From Dichomitus squalens LYAD-421 SS1 (taxonomy: Eukaryota; Basidiomycota; Agaricomycetes; Polyporales; Polyporaceae): a DNA stretch of 31,960 nt. This document shows, piece by piece, positions 1 through 10,857 of this stretch. The notes beneath the pieces are model-generated. The model ran no database searches, was not told where the DNA came from, and saw nothing but the letters and a program-made list of their open reading frames with translations. The DNA is taken from positions 81,563 through 113,522 of the forward strand of contig NW_006766900.1 of NCBI RefSeq assembly GCF_000275845.1. The letters run 5' to 3'. The first letter of the stretch is position 1. The number at the start of each line of letters is the position of its first letter. The position numbers and the translations under genes were made by a program.

Positions 1-654
1 AGGGTTCGTACTCGTCGTCCGAGCTGCCCATTGTAAGCCTTATGTTCACCTGAAAAGATAGGTTAATAGTTATGTGCTATCCAACTAAGTTTTTGAATCT
101 CACTACAATTTCTCTTCTTTCGTCAAGCCGCTATTGATATACGGGTGTACGGGAGGCGGCACGGATACTTAACAAGTTTCAGCCGCACCATGTGCCTGCG
201 GGTTGGGACCATGTGAGCCCATATGTATTCAATGTCGGTAGCCGATATTGTATGGACATGAATGAGGGACAGTAAAGGGGTCGATCGCTTCGATATGAAA
301 ACCATAAGGTCATGGTATGGGGAAAGGGTCGTACGTGGTATGGCGCCAATATGGGCGCTGCCTATCGGCTACATGCGGCGCTGACATGAACCTTATACCG
401 GTGACTATATGCGGACCATACTGTCCCCCTTCCATATCAGTGGCATATCTGAAGTCGCCCGGTGGTGTAGTCTATCCCATATCGCTTCCGAAAACGCCCT
501 TCGAAGTGCTTTGCTGACTATACGCATAGGCGGTGTGTAACAAATATGATACCTGCCACTACAAAATGTGAAAGCGCAGGCATGGAATGAGACAGTCTTC
601 TTCTGACAAACTTACACCGGTCCCGACCTCCATGTAGCTTTTCCTAGGCACACC
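1..654. other. Intergenic/leader region, no gene seen
   Basis: I see no exon with splice sites and no recognisable protein family on either strand. Short open frames here (about 60-66 codons) have no family resemblance and no coding-like bias. The region lies downstream of the minus-strand membrane-protein gene that ends at 655, so its right part should hold that gene's 3' UTR and poly(A) site. Confidence 0.5.
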
Positions 655-2243
655 TTAAAGCTCAAGGCGCACCGCCGCGTTCGAAGTGGCGACCGTCACC
701 GTGCCCTCAGTCTTCCGTCCCTCCTCCCACCACGCATTCCCGCGCACCGAGACACCGTTGATGGTGTGCAGCTCAACGTGCCGCGTGCGGCGCTTGCCCG
801 CGGGGTCCTCGACGTCCTGGTCCCACTCGACGGTCGGACGGAACCACCTTGAGGACTGGAGGTCAAACGACCCCTCGAAGGTCTTGGGAAGCGCGACGTG
901 TGCACCGACATTGGACGTGTGCGCGTCCAGAGTGAGCGTGTGGCCCACGGGTGCGTCGATGATAGAGACATCGATCGGGCCGTTGGACGTGCGCGCGGAG
1001 ACATCGTACTTCCCACCGGTGGCCGAGGAAGTGCTGGATTGGAGATGGACAGATGAGTCGATGTGGCTAGGCGTAAGGCAGTGGTAAGTTGATAACGATC
1101 ATTGCATAGTGATGCAACACAGACGTACGCGTTAGAAGTCTTGAGTATGAGACGAGTGGGTTGCTCGCCGCGGCCATTCACGAGAGTCGCCTCGGCCACG
1201 ATCGGGGCATTAGAGGTCTGGAGCTCGAGCGTGGTCGAGGTGTTGAACTTGCCGCGGATGGCAGTGTTGCTAGTTGTCGCACGAACGCGGTCCGCTGCCA
1301 GAGACTGTCTCATGCACTATCAGCATGCCATACCCCAAATTCAAGGAGGCGCAAAAGATACGCACATCAACATCGATGGGGCTGTTGCTGCTCCTCAATG
1401 ACACCTCTTCGAAGTGAACCGTATCTGCAAGCTCCGCGAGGTGGTGCCTGAAAATCGGCAAGTCCGTGAAGAAGCGCTTGATGTTTAGCTTGTCGGAAGA
1501 AGGGAGATGAACATGAACAAAAAACCGAAGCTGGCGCTCGTTGTGCGGGTGCGACCAGCGCGGCGTGAAAATCCCGAGGCCCCACTTGCCCTGTCCGGCG
1601 TGGGTGCGGCATACCGTCGCGTCGTCGAGCGCGTCTGAGACACGGTACTCGACCTCGATGTCGACGACAGCGTTCTCGGAGTCGGTGTGCGCGTCCTGGG
1701 AGACGTCGAAGGTGCCGTACGCGTTCGCGCCCTCAGCGATGAACGAGAGCTCTTCGGCGGAGACCGGAAGCGTGAGGGTCGTGTGCGCGCGGTAGTGGTA
1801 GCCGTGCGTGGGCGCGCGATCGGAGTCGTCCTTCCAGTTGACATTGTCCTCGCAGATCGAGGGACTCCACTGAGCCTCGGGCTCCGTGGTCCCAGGACTT
1901 ATTTCAGACCACTACAATCGCAAGAGTCCGTCAGCCTCGCAGCACATGATACAACCGGGCGAAACAGACTCACAGGGAGGGGACCCAAGCCCTTCTTGAA
2001 GGGCCGCTGGTGCAGGAGCAGGTGGAGCGCGACGAAGAAGAGAACGGTGCAGGCCAAGAAGTGCCAGAAACGCCGCCTGCGGGCGTTCCTAGGGCGTTCC
2101 TGTGGATTCACGTACGTCGACGAAGGCTGGTACACTGCCGCATACCCGGGCGGACCAACAGGCGGGGGCGTCAGGAGCCCGCGCATCTCGGGGCCCTTCT
2201 CCTCGGGGTATGTGGCTGAATAACCGGCTGCTGGAGGGTTCAT
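655..2243 (-). CDS. Single-pass membrane protein with repetitive T-S-N beta domain (paralogue A)
   Basis: Four exons: 1974-2243, 1366-1911, 1129-1304 and 655-1066. The introns are 61-62 bp, and the sum of 1404 nt gives 467 residues. The N-terminus is proline/tyrosine rich and cytosolic-looking. It is followed by an arginine cluster (about residues 51-58) and one hydrophobic helix (about 60-78), as in a type II signal anchor. The large C-terminal part repeats short beta-like units built around T-S-N (for example TTSNTAIRG, LQTSNAPI, LKTSNA, ARTSNGPIDV, AHTSNVG, ATSNAAV). This resembles the DUF4097-type putative adhesin fold, where each repeat is a turn of a beta-solenoid. The function is unknown; a cell-wall or surface role is inference. 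A paralogue with the same intron positions lies at 7001-8796. The start is the first ATG of the exon that encodes the anchor. Confidence 0.85.
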
Positions 2244-3346
2244 GGTGGTAGTACGATGTTGACTGAGAGTTGCTGAAGTTGCGAAACGACGGAACGGCGG
2301 GGAGAAGTGATTATGACGTTGCTGGCTTTTATGTCGGATATGCTACTCCCTCCGCGCCACCAGGATCTTGATCCCTCTAGCGTCCCGTGCTCAGTCCATA
2401 GGAACGCGTCACTGCAGCGAGACACGCCCGCAGAGAGAATGGTCTTGAACAATATGCTGCGGGGATGGCGCATGGGCTAACGAGCAATCCGCAGCGGCTG
2501 TGCATCGACGCTGGCGGCTCCAGAGCCGACGTAAAGCGAGTGGCAGATAGCGAGGTTGGCAGAGTGCACACGAAGCGCAGCGGCTTGTGCCTCGAGCACA
2601 TACTTATGAGTCTATGACGATGTCGAGACTATTCCCCGGAGAGTGCTCCGAGACGGCTGCGATCAGTCGCGATCATTCCCCTCCGATATAGCAATACCAA
2701 TTGTGTACAATCTTTGGCGTCAAAGCAGCTGCGCTCGCCGCGAAACGTCTGAGCATGCAGTGCCGCAGCAGGAAAGATGACGGACTGACAGAGATCGGCA
2801 ATATCTGCGCAGCCGAAGAAATCACCGTCAGAAGAGGAGACGCGGCACACGCGATCGCACCCTTGTGGAATCGAGTGAACAAGCAGCAGGATGGATGATT
2901 ATGCCGTCTCCGAGCGATCTGGACTAACGAGCAGTCCCATGTAGCTCAAACAGTGTCTATGACAACTTTCAGCGACGCATCAGACAAGACACTTCAGAAA
3001 CAACATACGAGATCGCCCACGGCCCGCGCTTAACGGTATCATCAGAGTATATTGAAAGGTCCCATCGCGAGGATTCTGCGGACAAGAGTTGCCACTTAAG
3101 ATGTAAATCGGCCGTTAAGGTAGAAGTAGTGAGCATAGAACGATATCGCGCTTCTTCGGATGGGTGGTGCGCGTGCGTCACTTCCGGGAACAGATGAAAT
3201 AGTTCATGTGCGAAGAGAGGATTGCATGTTGCGTGTTACTAACGTGGACACGACGCAAAAGTCCTAGGAACAGCGATGCCTCATGGGGTAGCAGCACAAT
3301 GCGCGATGTGTATAAAGAGATGAACCGAGCTCACATTCGCTCCAGC
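2244..3346. other. Intergenic region upstream of paralogue A, no gene seen
   Basis: About 1.1 kb between the start of paralogue A (minus) and the 3' end of the next minus-strand gene. Open frames of 65-77 codons are present on both strands, but none has a recognisable motif or joins to another across plausible splice sites. The region should hold the promoter of paralogue A near 2244-2500. I see no clear TATA box or inverted repeat. Confidence 0.45.
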
Positions 3347-4154
3347 TTATGCCCCCTTGACCTTGGAACTATTCAAGAACATCTGTTGCCCCTTCTTCTC
3401 CCCATACCACTCTGTAAATAGCGCCTTCCGCACATCCCACAACGACGCCTTCGTCCCGTTAACCTCCGCGCCCTCCAGCCCCAGGGAGTAATGCCCACGA
3501 CCGTCCTTGATCCCTACCATCATTTCAGTCTTGAGCGGGCTCTGCACTAACCGCGTGCGCTTGAGGGGGAAGACGACCCCTTGATTTTTCGTATGCAGAG
3601 CAGATTGGATGACGACTTGCCGGCCGGGTACTGCCGTGCCAGATTTTGTGGTGGAAGAAGAAGAAGAAGCAGATGTAGCAGAAGGGACGATGAACATTCG
3701 ACGAACAATGCGAGACCGGCCTCCAAGGAGGATGGCTCCGAGGACGATCCCTGTCGTGAATGTCGTGAGCGCGAAGAACCCTCTCTGCCACCACGGTCGT
3801 AGGACGTAGTGCCCTGATGCCTGGGACGGATCCTTAGTCTCCAAGGAGGACGACACGTTTTCAGGAGTTTCAGATGGAAGTTCTTCCCATATTGTCCAAT
3901 GGTTCCATGACAGCTCGCACATGGTCGTGCTGAGACGTGTGATGAGAAAAGCGATAGTGAAAGAATGGGTGAGATGAGACGTACACAGTAATCAGATCCG
4001 CGGCAACAAGGAAGTACGTCCAACGAGTCCACCACGGCAAGCTTCCTCTGTCATACACCGGCTTCACATTTTCGATGTTGATTCCTTGAGACCGGAGAGA
4101 CCGTGGACCGAAAAGAGATCGCCTAACCGCGGTGAGAAGGCTTGGAGGTGGCAT
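3347..4154 (-). CDS. Two-span membrane protein, probably mitochondrial, unknown function
   Basis: Two exons (3985-4154 and 3347-3929) separated by a 55-bp intron give 250 residues in frame. The N-terminus is basic and hydroxylated (RRSLFGPRSLRSQ, about residues 11-23), as in a mitochondrial presequence. A first hydrophobic segment lies at about residues 45-58. A second, GFFALTTFTTGIVLGAILL, follows an LRPWWQRG stretch at about residues 100-125. A serine run and a basic hydrophilic tail follow; the tail ends with a conserved-looking W-D-V-R-K-A-L-F-T-E-W-Y-G patch. The layout recalls small inner-membrane proteins such as the TMEM223/TMEM186 group, but I cannot assign a family. The gene is a stand-alone unit in the same orientation as paralogue A. 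Confidence 0.72.
3655..3675 (+). repeat. GAA microsatellite inside an exon
   Basis: A short GAA run on the plus strand encodes the serine run (SASSSSS) on the minus strand in the membrane protein at 3347-4154. It is a likely site of length variation between strains. Confidence 0.6.
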
Positions 4155-4762
4155 ATTTACGCCCCCGTCTGGCCCCTTCTGGTCGTGACGAGCACGAGCT
4201 ACAGAGACGTAGAGAATGAGAAGGATAACGAAGGGTTGCAGTGCTCACGTTGAGGAGAGGCTCAGTCCAACAAATAGACGCCGACGAACCCCTTCTGGGT
4301 CCGGATATTTCTCCGTTTCTTCCGGGTCGACCATCACCATTCTCATCGGCGACGCACTTCGTATTATTTCTCATCTCAACGTCTTTGCGTGCAACAGTTC
4401 ACTGTATCGTGTGTTGGCATGGCCGAGCCCAAGACCTCTGTCCCAATGCGAATATGACCTTCTTGATCCCTCGGTCACAAGGGTGAACCCGTGCAGCTCT
4501 TGTAAGTATCTCGGAAGAAATAGAAGCATATCATGAGGGTATGTGAACGTTTGTTATATTTGTGGACCTTGCACGATGAGTACTCTGTGGCTTTGTATAG
4601 GCAGGCCTGTTTTTAAGCTACCGGCGTCGAGGGGAATACCGAGCTTCACAGCTCAACGGAGATCAAGGCAAGGCCTCGGACCTCTTGTGTCACACTGAGA
4701 GCTTTCCAAAACCTTCCGCTGCAGCTGCGCCGATGGCTTCAGTGTCAGTGTGGCTTTTTGCC

Positions 4763-4773
4763 CTCCGCCCCAG
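4763..4773 (-). promoter_or_regulatory. Two overlapping CreA/Cre1-type sites upstream of the pectinase
   Basis: Read on the minus strand, the bases contain CTGGGG directly overlapping GCGGAG. Both fit the SYGGRG consensus bound by the fungal carbon catabolite repressor CreA/Cre1. They lie about 320 bp upstream of the exo-polygalacturonase ATG, where such sites commonly act, and paired sites are usually needed for repression. The consensus is short, so chance occurrence is possible. Confidence 0.3.
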
Positions 4774-5028
4774 CATGCTTTGCTACACATGATGTTTATA
4801 CGGGGTGCAATACTCCGCATGGCGAGAACGCTAGTCATGAGGGACGGCGTCTCCTGGTCTCATCCATGCCTTCCATTCCCCTGCACATAACAAGCCAAGA
4901 TGCCATACGTCAATGCTGCTAATCATCGGCTTTGGTAAGTGATGCAGATGCTTCTTACCGCGCCGACGGCCCGCTGTACGAAGAGGAGCAAGTCTTGCAT
5001 CATATGGTTCCAGCTTCCCGGTCTTCGC

Positions 5029-5042
5029 GTATAACATATATA
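5029..5042 (+). promoter_or_regulatory. TATA-like element of the exo-polygalacturonase gene
   Basis: The AT-rich stretch TATAACATATATAC stands out in an otherwise GC-balanced region, roughly 50-60 bp before the ATG at 5090. Position and composition fit a core promoter of an inducible secreted-enzyme gene. Confidence 0.4.
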
Positions 5043-5089
5043 CGGCGAACTTCATCACAGGCCTGTTCCAGATTGTCACTCACCCAACG

Positions 5090-6799
5090 ATGCTTGTAAC
5101 TCTGGCGAGCAGGACTCTGTCCCTGTATGTGCTCATCAGTGTCGTTCTCGCAGTGTCCGTCCCCCCTGCCCTCGAGTCCCGGGCTTCGGGTGCATGCACT
5201 CTCGAAGCCAGCGGTTCGGACGATGCTCCCGCTATCCTTGCCGCTGCTGCGGACACAAGCTGTCCTACCGTCACCATCCCGTCCGGTACAACTCTCTCTA
5301 TCCAGTCGAAGCTCAATATGACAGGTCTCTCCAACAAACATATCGTATACATCACTCCACTGCATTCTAATTCCAATAGATGTATGCTCACCAATTCTGA
5401 CAGGACTTGCAAGGCACGATCAAGTTCAGCGACGACCTAGACTACTGGAAGGACAACGCGTTTACGTTCTCCTTCCAGGACCAAGCAGCGTTCTGGCTCC
5501 TGGGCGGTACGAACATCGTCCTTGACGGCGGAGGAACGCTTGATGGCTCCGGCCAGGCTTGGTACGACGCCTTGTGAGTTTTCCTGTGTACATCAAAGGG
5601 CAATAGCGAAACTGAGTAGTACATATATAGTGCCAAAGATGACTCGACGGTCAGGCCAATCCTCCTCACCCTCTACCAAGCTACAGACATCACGGTGCAA
5701 AACATCAAGATGATCAACGGGCCTGAGTGGATCAACTTCGTCCGTATCGCCGTCCCTATACATTTATCTCATCGTTCCTGTTAGACGAATCGAGTCGTAT
5801 ACAGGTTAACGAAGGAAAGAACGTCGTCTTCCGCAATATCACCATTACCGCTGTCTCGACTTCGTCTAATGATGCGAAGAACACCGATGGTTGGGACATC
5901 TTCCGGAGCGACAACGTTACAATCGCGGACTCGAACATCACGAACGGCGACGACTGCGTTAGCTTCAAGCCTAGTACGTTTCCTGTGCTCGACGGTATCG
6001 TGTACACGCTGACGCTCAAGAGCATCCGATAGACTCCACGAACATCTTGGTGTCGAATTTGTCTTGCAATGGCTCCCAGTAAGCAGAGCACGCACAAACC
6101 ACGGACACCTGGAGAGCTGAAATCTCATCATAGCGGTATCTCGGTTGGGTCCCTTGGCCAGTACGCCGGCGAGTACGACATTGTTGAGAACGTCCTCGCG
6201 ACGTAATTTCTTTCACCTTCGGCTCTCCTTCTAGCTGGCCCCTTGCTAACGCACTGGGATACATCAGAAACATCCGCATGTCAAACGCACAGAACGGGGC
6301 ACGCATCAAGGCTTGGGCGGGTAAAGATGTCGGTTCAGGCATCGTTAAGAACATCACATTCGAAGGCTTCGTCGAGAGTAACGTCGACAACCCGGTTATC
6401 ATCGATCAATGCTACGAGACGAGCTCGAGCGACTGCACCAAATATCCGTCTAATACGTACATTGAGGATATTTGGTTCACCAAGTGCGTATAAGTTTGCT
6501 ACATGCGCGAACGCGAAAGCTGACTTAGGTGGGGATTATCGAAGCATCTCGGGGACGTCCTCAGGCAAGGAGAAGGCTGTGGTCGCGAGCCTGTCCTGCT
6601 CACCGGATGGACGATGCAGTGACATCAACGTGAATGGCATAACTGTGACGTAGGTCGATTTCGTTCCGAATCGCATGAACTATATTCAACAGACTGCAGG
6701 CCGCCCTCAAAATACGGCGACCCTTCCTTCCAATGCCAGAACGTCGACGTATCCGGTGACGACGCCTCCCTTTTCGGGACGTGCAAGACGACAAGTTGA
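5090..6799 (+). CDS. Secreted exo-polygalacturonase, GH28
   Basis: Nine exons: 5090-5344, 5404-5573, 5631-5739, 5805-5973, 6033-6078, 6134-6202, 6268-6483, 6545-6649 and 6700-6799. They encode 412 residues. A hydrophobic signal peptide covers about residues 1-25. The GH28 catalytic set is complete: NTDGWD (Asp206), GDDC (Asp227, Asp228), SHGISVGSLG (His250) and RIK (Arg285, Lys287). The NTDGWD and SHGISVGSLG forms are typical of the fungal exo-acting branch, which releases galacturonic acid from the non-reducing end of pectin, rather than the endo branch (GHGLSIGS). Several N-x-S/T sites fit a secreted glycoprotein. For the seventh intron the acceptor at 6544 was chosen over the one at 6527-6529 because only it keeps the family's F-T-N-I-S-G-T-S-S-G-K sequence in frame. 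The gene ends tail-to-tail with paralogue B. Confidence 0.93.
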
Positions 6800-7000
6800 G
6801 TTTGACCGAGAGAATGCCATGGTTGTACGGATGTAGGTCAACTGTACAATATGAAACTACTGCAATAGCGCACAGTGCTATGATACACAAGAAGTGATGG
6901 CTACCTATCGATCAAATCCCGGCGTAACCTCCCCAGCAAAGTATATAAAAATATCCACGCAATACCCTGAGACCGCACACTGTACGACTCTACGTCCCCC

Positions 7001-8796
7001 TCACACCTGGAGCTCCGCCGCCCCGTTCTCCGTCTGCACCGTCACCCGTCCGTTCAGCCTCCTCCCATGCGGCGACCCCCACGACACGAACCCTTTCCAC
7101 ATCTTCATCGTCTTCTCGCTCACAACCCACATTCTCTGCCTCCCCCGATTCCCCGGGTCGCTTGCCTTCTTATTGACGTCGAAGCTAACAGGGCCGTTCG
7201 TCGTCCCGATCTCAATCGCGCCCTCGAACGCCGGATTCAAGTGTACGGTCGCGGGCGAGTTCGACGCGCGCGCCGAGAGCGTCAGTGTGCTGTCAGCCGG
7301 CTGAGATGTCACCGCGAGATCGACAGCACCGTTGGAGGTGTGGGCGGAGACGGAGAACGAGCCGCCGGTCTGGACGTAGGCGGCCCGGCGTAGGGATATT
7401 TTCGAGTCGATGCGACTACATGAAGGGGAAATCCGTCAGTCGTGAGGTGAGCGTATAAAGAAGAGGAAAGTGCATAGCCGGGACGTACGCGTTGGTAGTG
7501 ACCATCGTGAGGTTACTCGACACGGTATCGGAACGCGATACGTCGTGGTCGAGTGTGACTTGGGCGTCGATAGCTTGGTTGGACGTCCTGAGCTCGAGCT
7601 CGCGCGAGACGCGGAACTTGCCGTCTATCCGCGCGTTCGAGGTCACCATCGTCGCGTTGTCCGCCTCGACGGACTTTGTGAAACACATCCATCATTCCAT
7701 ACACCCGGGAGGAGAGTAGCGCACATGCCAACGTACCCAAGCGTGAATAGGCATATTTGTCGAAGACACCTTGAGTGAGCCGAAAGATACCTTTCCCTCC
7801 AGTTCTGAAAATGCATGTTCAAACAAGGGCAGGTTCGTCTCAAACGCCTTCACGCGGAGCGGTTTCCCGAGGGGCGTCGCCTGCGCTGGGAAGCGCACCT
7901 CGACCTTGAATTCGAGGTCGCTGCTGGGCCACCATTGTCTCGGCGTCTGCGGCGACGCGAGCTGAGCTGCATTCCTCGACTCTAGGAGAGAAAAACCTAC
8001 TAGGATAGCGATACTCCTCTGGCCCACTGCCGGCTCGAGCAAGCAGATGTTCGCTGACCCCAACGCGAAGCTGTTCTCGAAGTGCGGCGTGATATCCACG
8101 CGGATATTACCCTCCGGTATGGAGCGGTCCGTCGTCGGCACGAACACGATCGAGCCATGAGAAAGCGCGCCGCGTCCGTAGATGTACAGCAGGTCGGCGG
8201 AGAGGGGGAACAGGAAGGACGTTACGGGGCCTGACCGGAAGCGCGGCTGACCCACGTCCGCGGAGCTGCACGAGATGATCTTGCCGTCGGACTGCCTGGG
8301 ATAGGGGATCTGGGATACAGGACCACCGTCGCCGACGTCCGGGTCAGAAACGTCTGGCCACTGAGCGGTGCGCAGTGCAAGGTAGGGTGGTGCTCAGGCT
8401 CGCTACCTTGCTTGCGTGATCGCTCGAACGGACGCTCACCTCGACATGGCCCCCTGACCTGTGGTCCCAGTGCACCCCGGCGATCGCTGTGCGCGTGAAG
8501 GAACCGACGACGAGGTATATGAGGACCACGATGCCGAACGCTTTGAGGAAGCGTGTCGCGGCGGGTTCGACCTCCTCGATTGGTGAGGACTCGCCGAAGC
8601 CGGATCGTTGGACGAGCGGTGTTCGCGAGTTGCCCGCCTGTGCTTCAATGTCTACATTCTGCTGCTGTGTGGGTGGGGGCCCGGGGTACGCAGGCGGTGG
8701 GGGAACATTATCCTCGTGCGTGTCCTCCGAGGCTGGAGAAAGGGGGCCTGCGCGCGATTTCGTCGGTGATGCGGGCGTATCGTCGGGGAGGATCAT
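7001..8796 (-). CDS. Single-pass membrane protein with repetitive T-S-N beta domain (paralogue B)
   Basis: Four exons (8407-8796, 7737-8360, 7489-7673 and 7001-7415) give 1614 nt and 537 residues. The N-terminus is long, proline/serine rich and disordered, with a P-P-P-P-A-Y motif near residue 32. A transmembrane helix lies at about residues 84-106. The exterior domain carries the same repeating units as paralogue A (VTSNARIDG, LRTSNQAIDA, TTNARIDS, AHTSNGAVDL, ARASNSPATV, GTTNGPVSFD, QTENGAAEL). Introns interrupt the same places, including the one after T-N-A before the last exon. I chose the ATG at 8796, not the one at 9012, because the 72 residues between do not resemble a protein N-terminus and paralogue A starts a comparable distance before its anchor. 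The first intron (46 bp) is the shortest in the window. Function unknown; a cell-surface or wall-associated role is inference. Confidence 0.83.
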
Positions 8797-9316
8797 GGCT
8801 GACACAAAGCCCGTGCAGATTCGAATCGGTTGTAGGTGTTGCCCAGTCCGCAGTGGTACAGGACACCAGCTCGGTCCTCGAGAGGCTGAAGAGGGGCAAG
8901 GAAACGACAGGCGTCGAAGAGCGAAGGCACAGGCACCGATACGGGTTTTGCATCGAACGAACGCAAGCATCAATTGCGCCAAGTCACGACGGCGGGTGTT
9001 CCGATATTCCACATGACATCGCGCCGGCTGCGCCAGACTGCGCCATCACTGCGCTCCCTCAGCAGGGCGGCTCCTGTGTGGCTCGAGGGGTTCGCGAAAG
9101 AATGAGTGGAAACGAATCGCGTGGGCGTGAACGCTCGCTAGTCCATCCGCAGCAGACATTGAACACCGAAGGCACGAAGTACGCTGCAGGTGTGTCCGGT
9201 CTCAGGAGACATGAACTCGGACATGTGAACTCGAATGCGATAGAAAGATATCTGAGGAAGACAATTCCGCCAAAGCTGGCGAAACGTCAGAGCTCCAGTT
9301 TGCGTACGGCGCGTTC
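8797..9316. other. Upstream region of paralogue B, no gene seen
   Basis: The region holds the promoter and 5' UTR of paralogue B. Open frames run across it on both strands, but they are extensions of the neighbouring GC-rich coding composition and show no domain. No clear TATA box was found. Confidence 0.4.
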
Positions 9317-9678
9317 CAGCTGATGTAAAAACCAGCGTCGCGTTTCCCCCAGGCCTCCCTGTGCTCGGATCAGCGGCAGCCCCCTGCCGAGCCCCTCAAG
9401 CCAGCGCTCCGGCCACCTCCCAGTCAGGGGACAAGCTCGCCGTGACTGCGCGAAGTGTGCCCCGCCTCATTCTATGTGGTTTCAGAGCTACAGGACACAC
9501 AATATTCTGCATGGAATGCTTCCCATGCAGATTCCCGCTGTGTGCGGGTGCTTCCAGCAGTGGACCAGAGTCGGGCAATGTCCTCGGTGTGGTATAGCTG
9601 GGGCTCGGCCGGGGTTTTCCGGTGGTCCGAGCACATCCCCGGGCGCGGGGACTGCGACGCTGGTTTTTACATCAGCTG
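9317..9678. mobile_element. MITE-like element with about 30-bp terminal inverted repeats
   Basis: The left end starts CAGCTGATGTAAAAACCAGC and continues GTCGCGTTTCCCC. The reverse complement of the right end starts with the same 20 bases and continues GTCGCAGTCCCC. The first 25 bases match exactly and most of the next eight also match. The element is 362 bp long with no coding capacity. No clear target duplication could be fixed, because the CAGCTG/TA bases at the boundary allow several choices; one is a TA duplication just inside the repeat, as in Tc1/mariner-like MITEs. The element sits between paralogue B and LSM4. Confidence 0.65.
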
Positions 9679-10857
9679 TCAAGCCGTGTATGGCACCGTG
9701 GTGTACGCCATGATGCTATAACGGTGAGTTAGCAAGTGTCCATGCATTATCATGAGGAATATAAGTAATAGCAATTCAGAGTGCTCCGACGATCTTGGAT
9801 AGATCCCTCGGGGCGACGCGCAAGGGTAGCACCATTACGACAGCACGGCAGGAAATTTGGCAAGTACTTACGATCGGATGGAGAGGGGACGTATGTATAA
9901 GATCAATTCTTTGTGGAAACGTCGCGCGCCAAAATTCCTTGGAAATAACCTTTGCATCCCCGTCTGTAACCCGGATCCCTGCCGCACCCGAACGCCGGTT
10001 CTTCATAATGGTCTGCTAAATAAGGGGTATAGACTTTTTGCCGCTCAGAAAGTATGGGTTTGAATTTTGAGTCTGGGTTAAGGCGGTAACAACACCTGTC
10101 CCTTCCCCGAGGGAATTCCGTCTGTACTTATCGGGCTAAAATGGCCATAGAGTGCCCGCCGGAGTGCCCCCGGCTTGGAGAACTCCCGGAGCGCGGCGAG
10201 GGAGAACACGAATATCAATGCCGGGTCCTCATGGCGCAAACCCCCAACCTACCGCCGTTTTTCGAAGACTGTCTTTTCCCCAGAGAGCCACATTTTTACG
10301 AAGTTTATCCTGTGCTCCACATTGCGCCGACACCCCTCGTGTCGAAAACGTCTGAGTGCCTGCGGTACTCTCGACGTGAGTATTGGAATCGTGAACATGC
10401 AGGCGCCCAGAATATTCGGAAACTACCTCAACACAATCCGGAACCCAGAAGTTTGGTCCACTATTCTTCATGACGAACCATGTTCATCACCGGATGACTG
10501 AGCTACTCACCCAGGGGTTTCGATGGGTATATCGCCCACGAGATGTGAAGCTGTTGAATAGCACCAGCAGCAGTGGTGGTGGCAGGCATGGTGTTGATGG
10601 TTTGGCGCCCATTTGATAGCCAGGTCTTGCCACAATACAGTGACGAATTGATACTCGAGCACTAAGCTAATCCTGTAACGAAAGAAGAGAAAGATAGTTG
10701 ACTCAGAGGTGAGACATGGGTCGAGGCTGGGATCGAGGAAGTGCGGGATAAAATTGCACAGCGGAGGACGCGTTGGGTTCGTAAATCGCGCCCGGTGCGC
10801 ACCTCTGCAGCACGCCTCCATCATCCTCTCCTTCGACCTTGGCAAACGTTCATCCAA
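9679..10857. other. Intergenic region before LSM4, no gene seen
   Basis: About 1.2 kb without a convincing gene. A plus-strand open frame of about 110 codons near 10141-10473 overlaps others in all frames and has no recognisable domain. The last 300 bp should hold the LSM4 promoter and 5' UTR. Confidence 0.4.

Larger units (their letters stand above)
4155..5089. other. Divergent promoter region between membrane protein and exo-polygalacturonase
   Basis: A 935-bp gap between two genes that point away from each other, so it should carry both promoters. The right part contains overlapping CreA/Cre1-like sites (4763-4773) and a TATA-like stretch (5029-5042). No coding exon with family resemblance is visible. 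Confidence 0.55.

Noticed and set aside
3547..4035. Alternative 162-codon minus-strand frame over the small membrane protein
   Set aside because: It is a shadow of the two-exon gene: the spliced model has consistent frame, hydrophobic segments and good splice sites, while this frame is serine/arginine rich.
6484..6529. Acceptor at 6527-6529 for intron 7 of the exo-polygalacturonase
   Set aside because: It puts the following exon out of the frame that encodes the family sequence SGTSSGKE; the acceptor at 6544 restores it.
7980..8010. A 19-bp intron in paralogue B exon 2 (GTAGG..CTAG)
   Set aside because: Too short to be spliced; the reading frame is open through it.
8797..9012. Longer start for paralogue B at the ATG at 9012
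   Set aside because: The added 72 residues lack any feature of a protein N-terminus and have no counterpart in paralogue A; the ATG at 8796 gives a matching layout.
10027..10060. Word GTATAGACTTTTTG followed by TATGGGTT at 10027 and again near 22385
   Set aside because: Only about 14 bases match exactly and the surroundings differ; no boundaries or target duplication support a repeat family.
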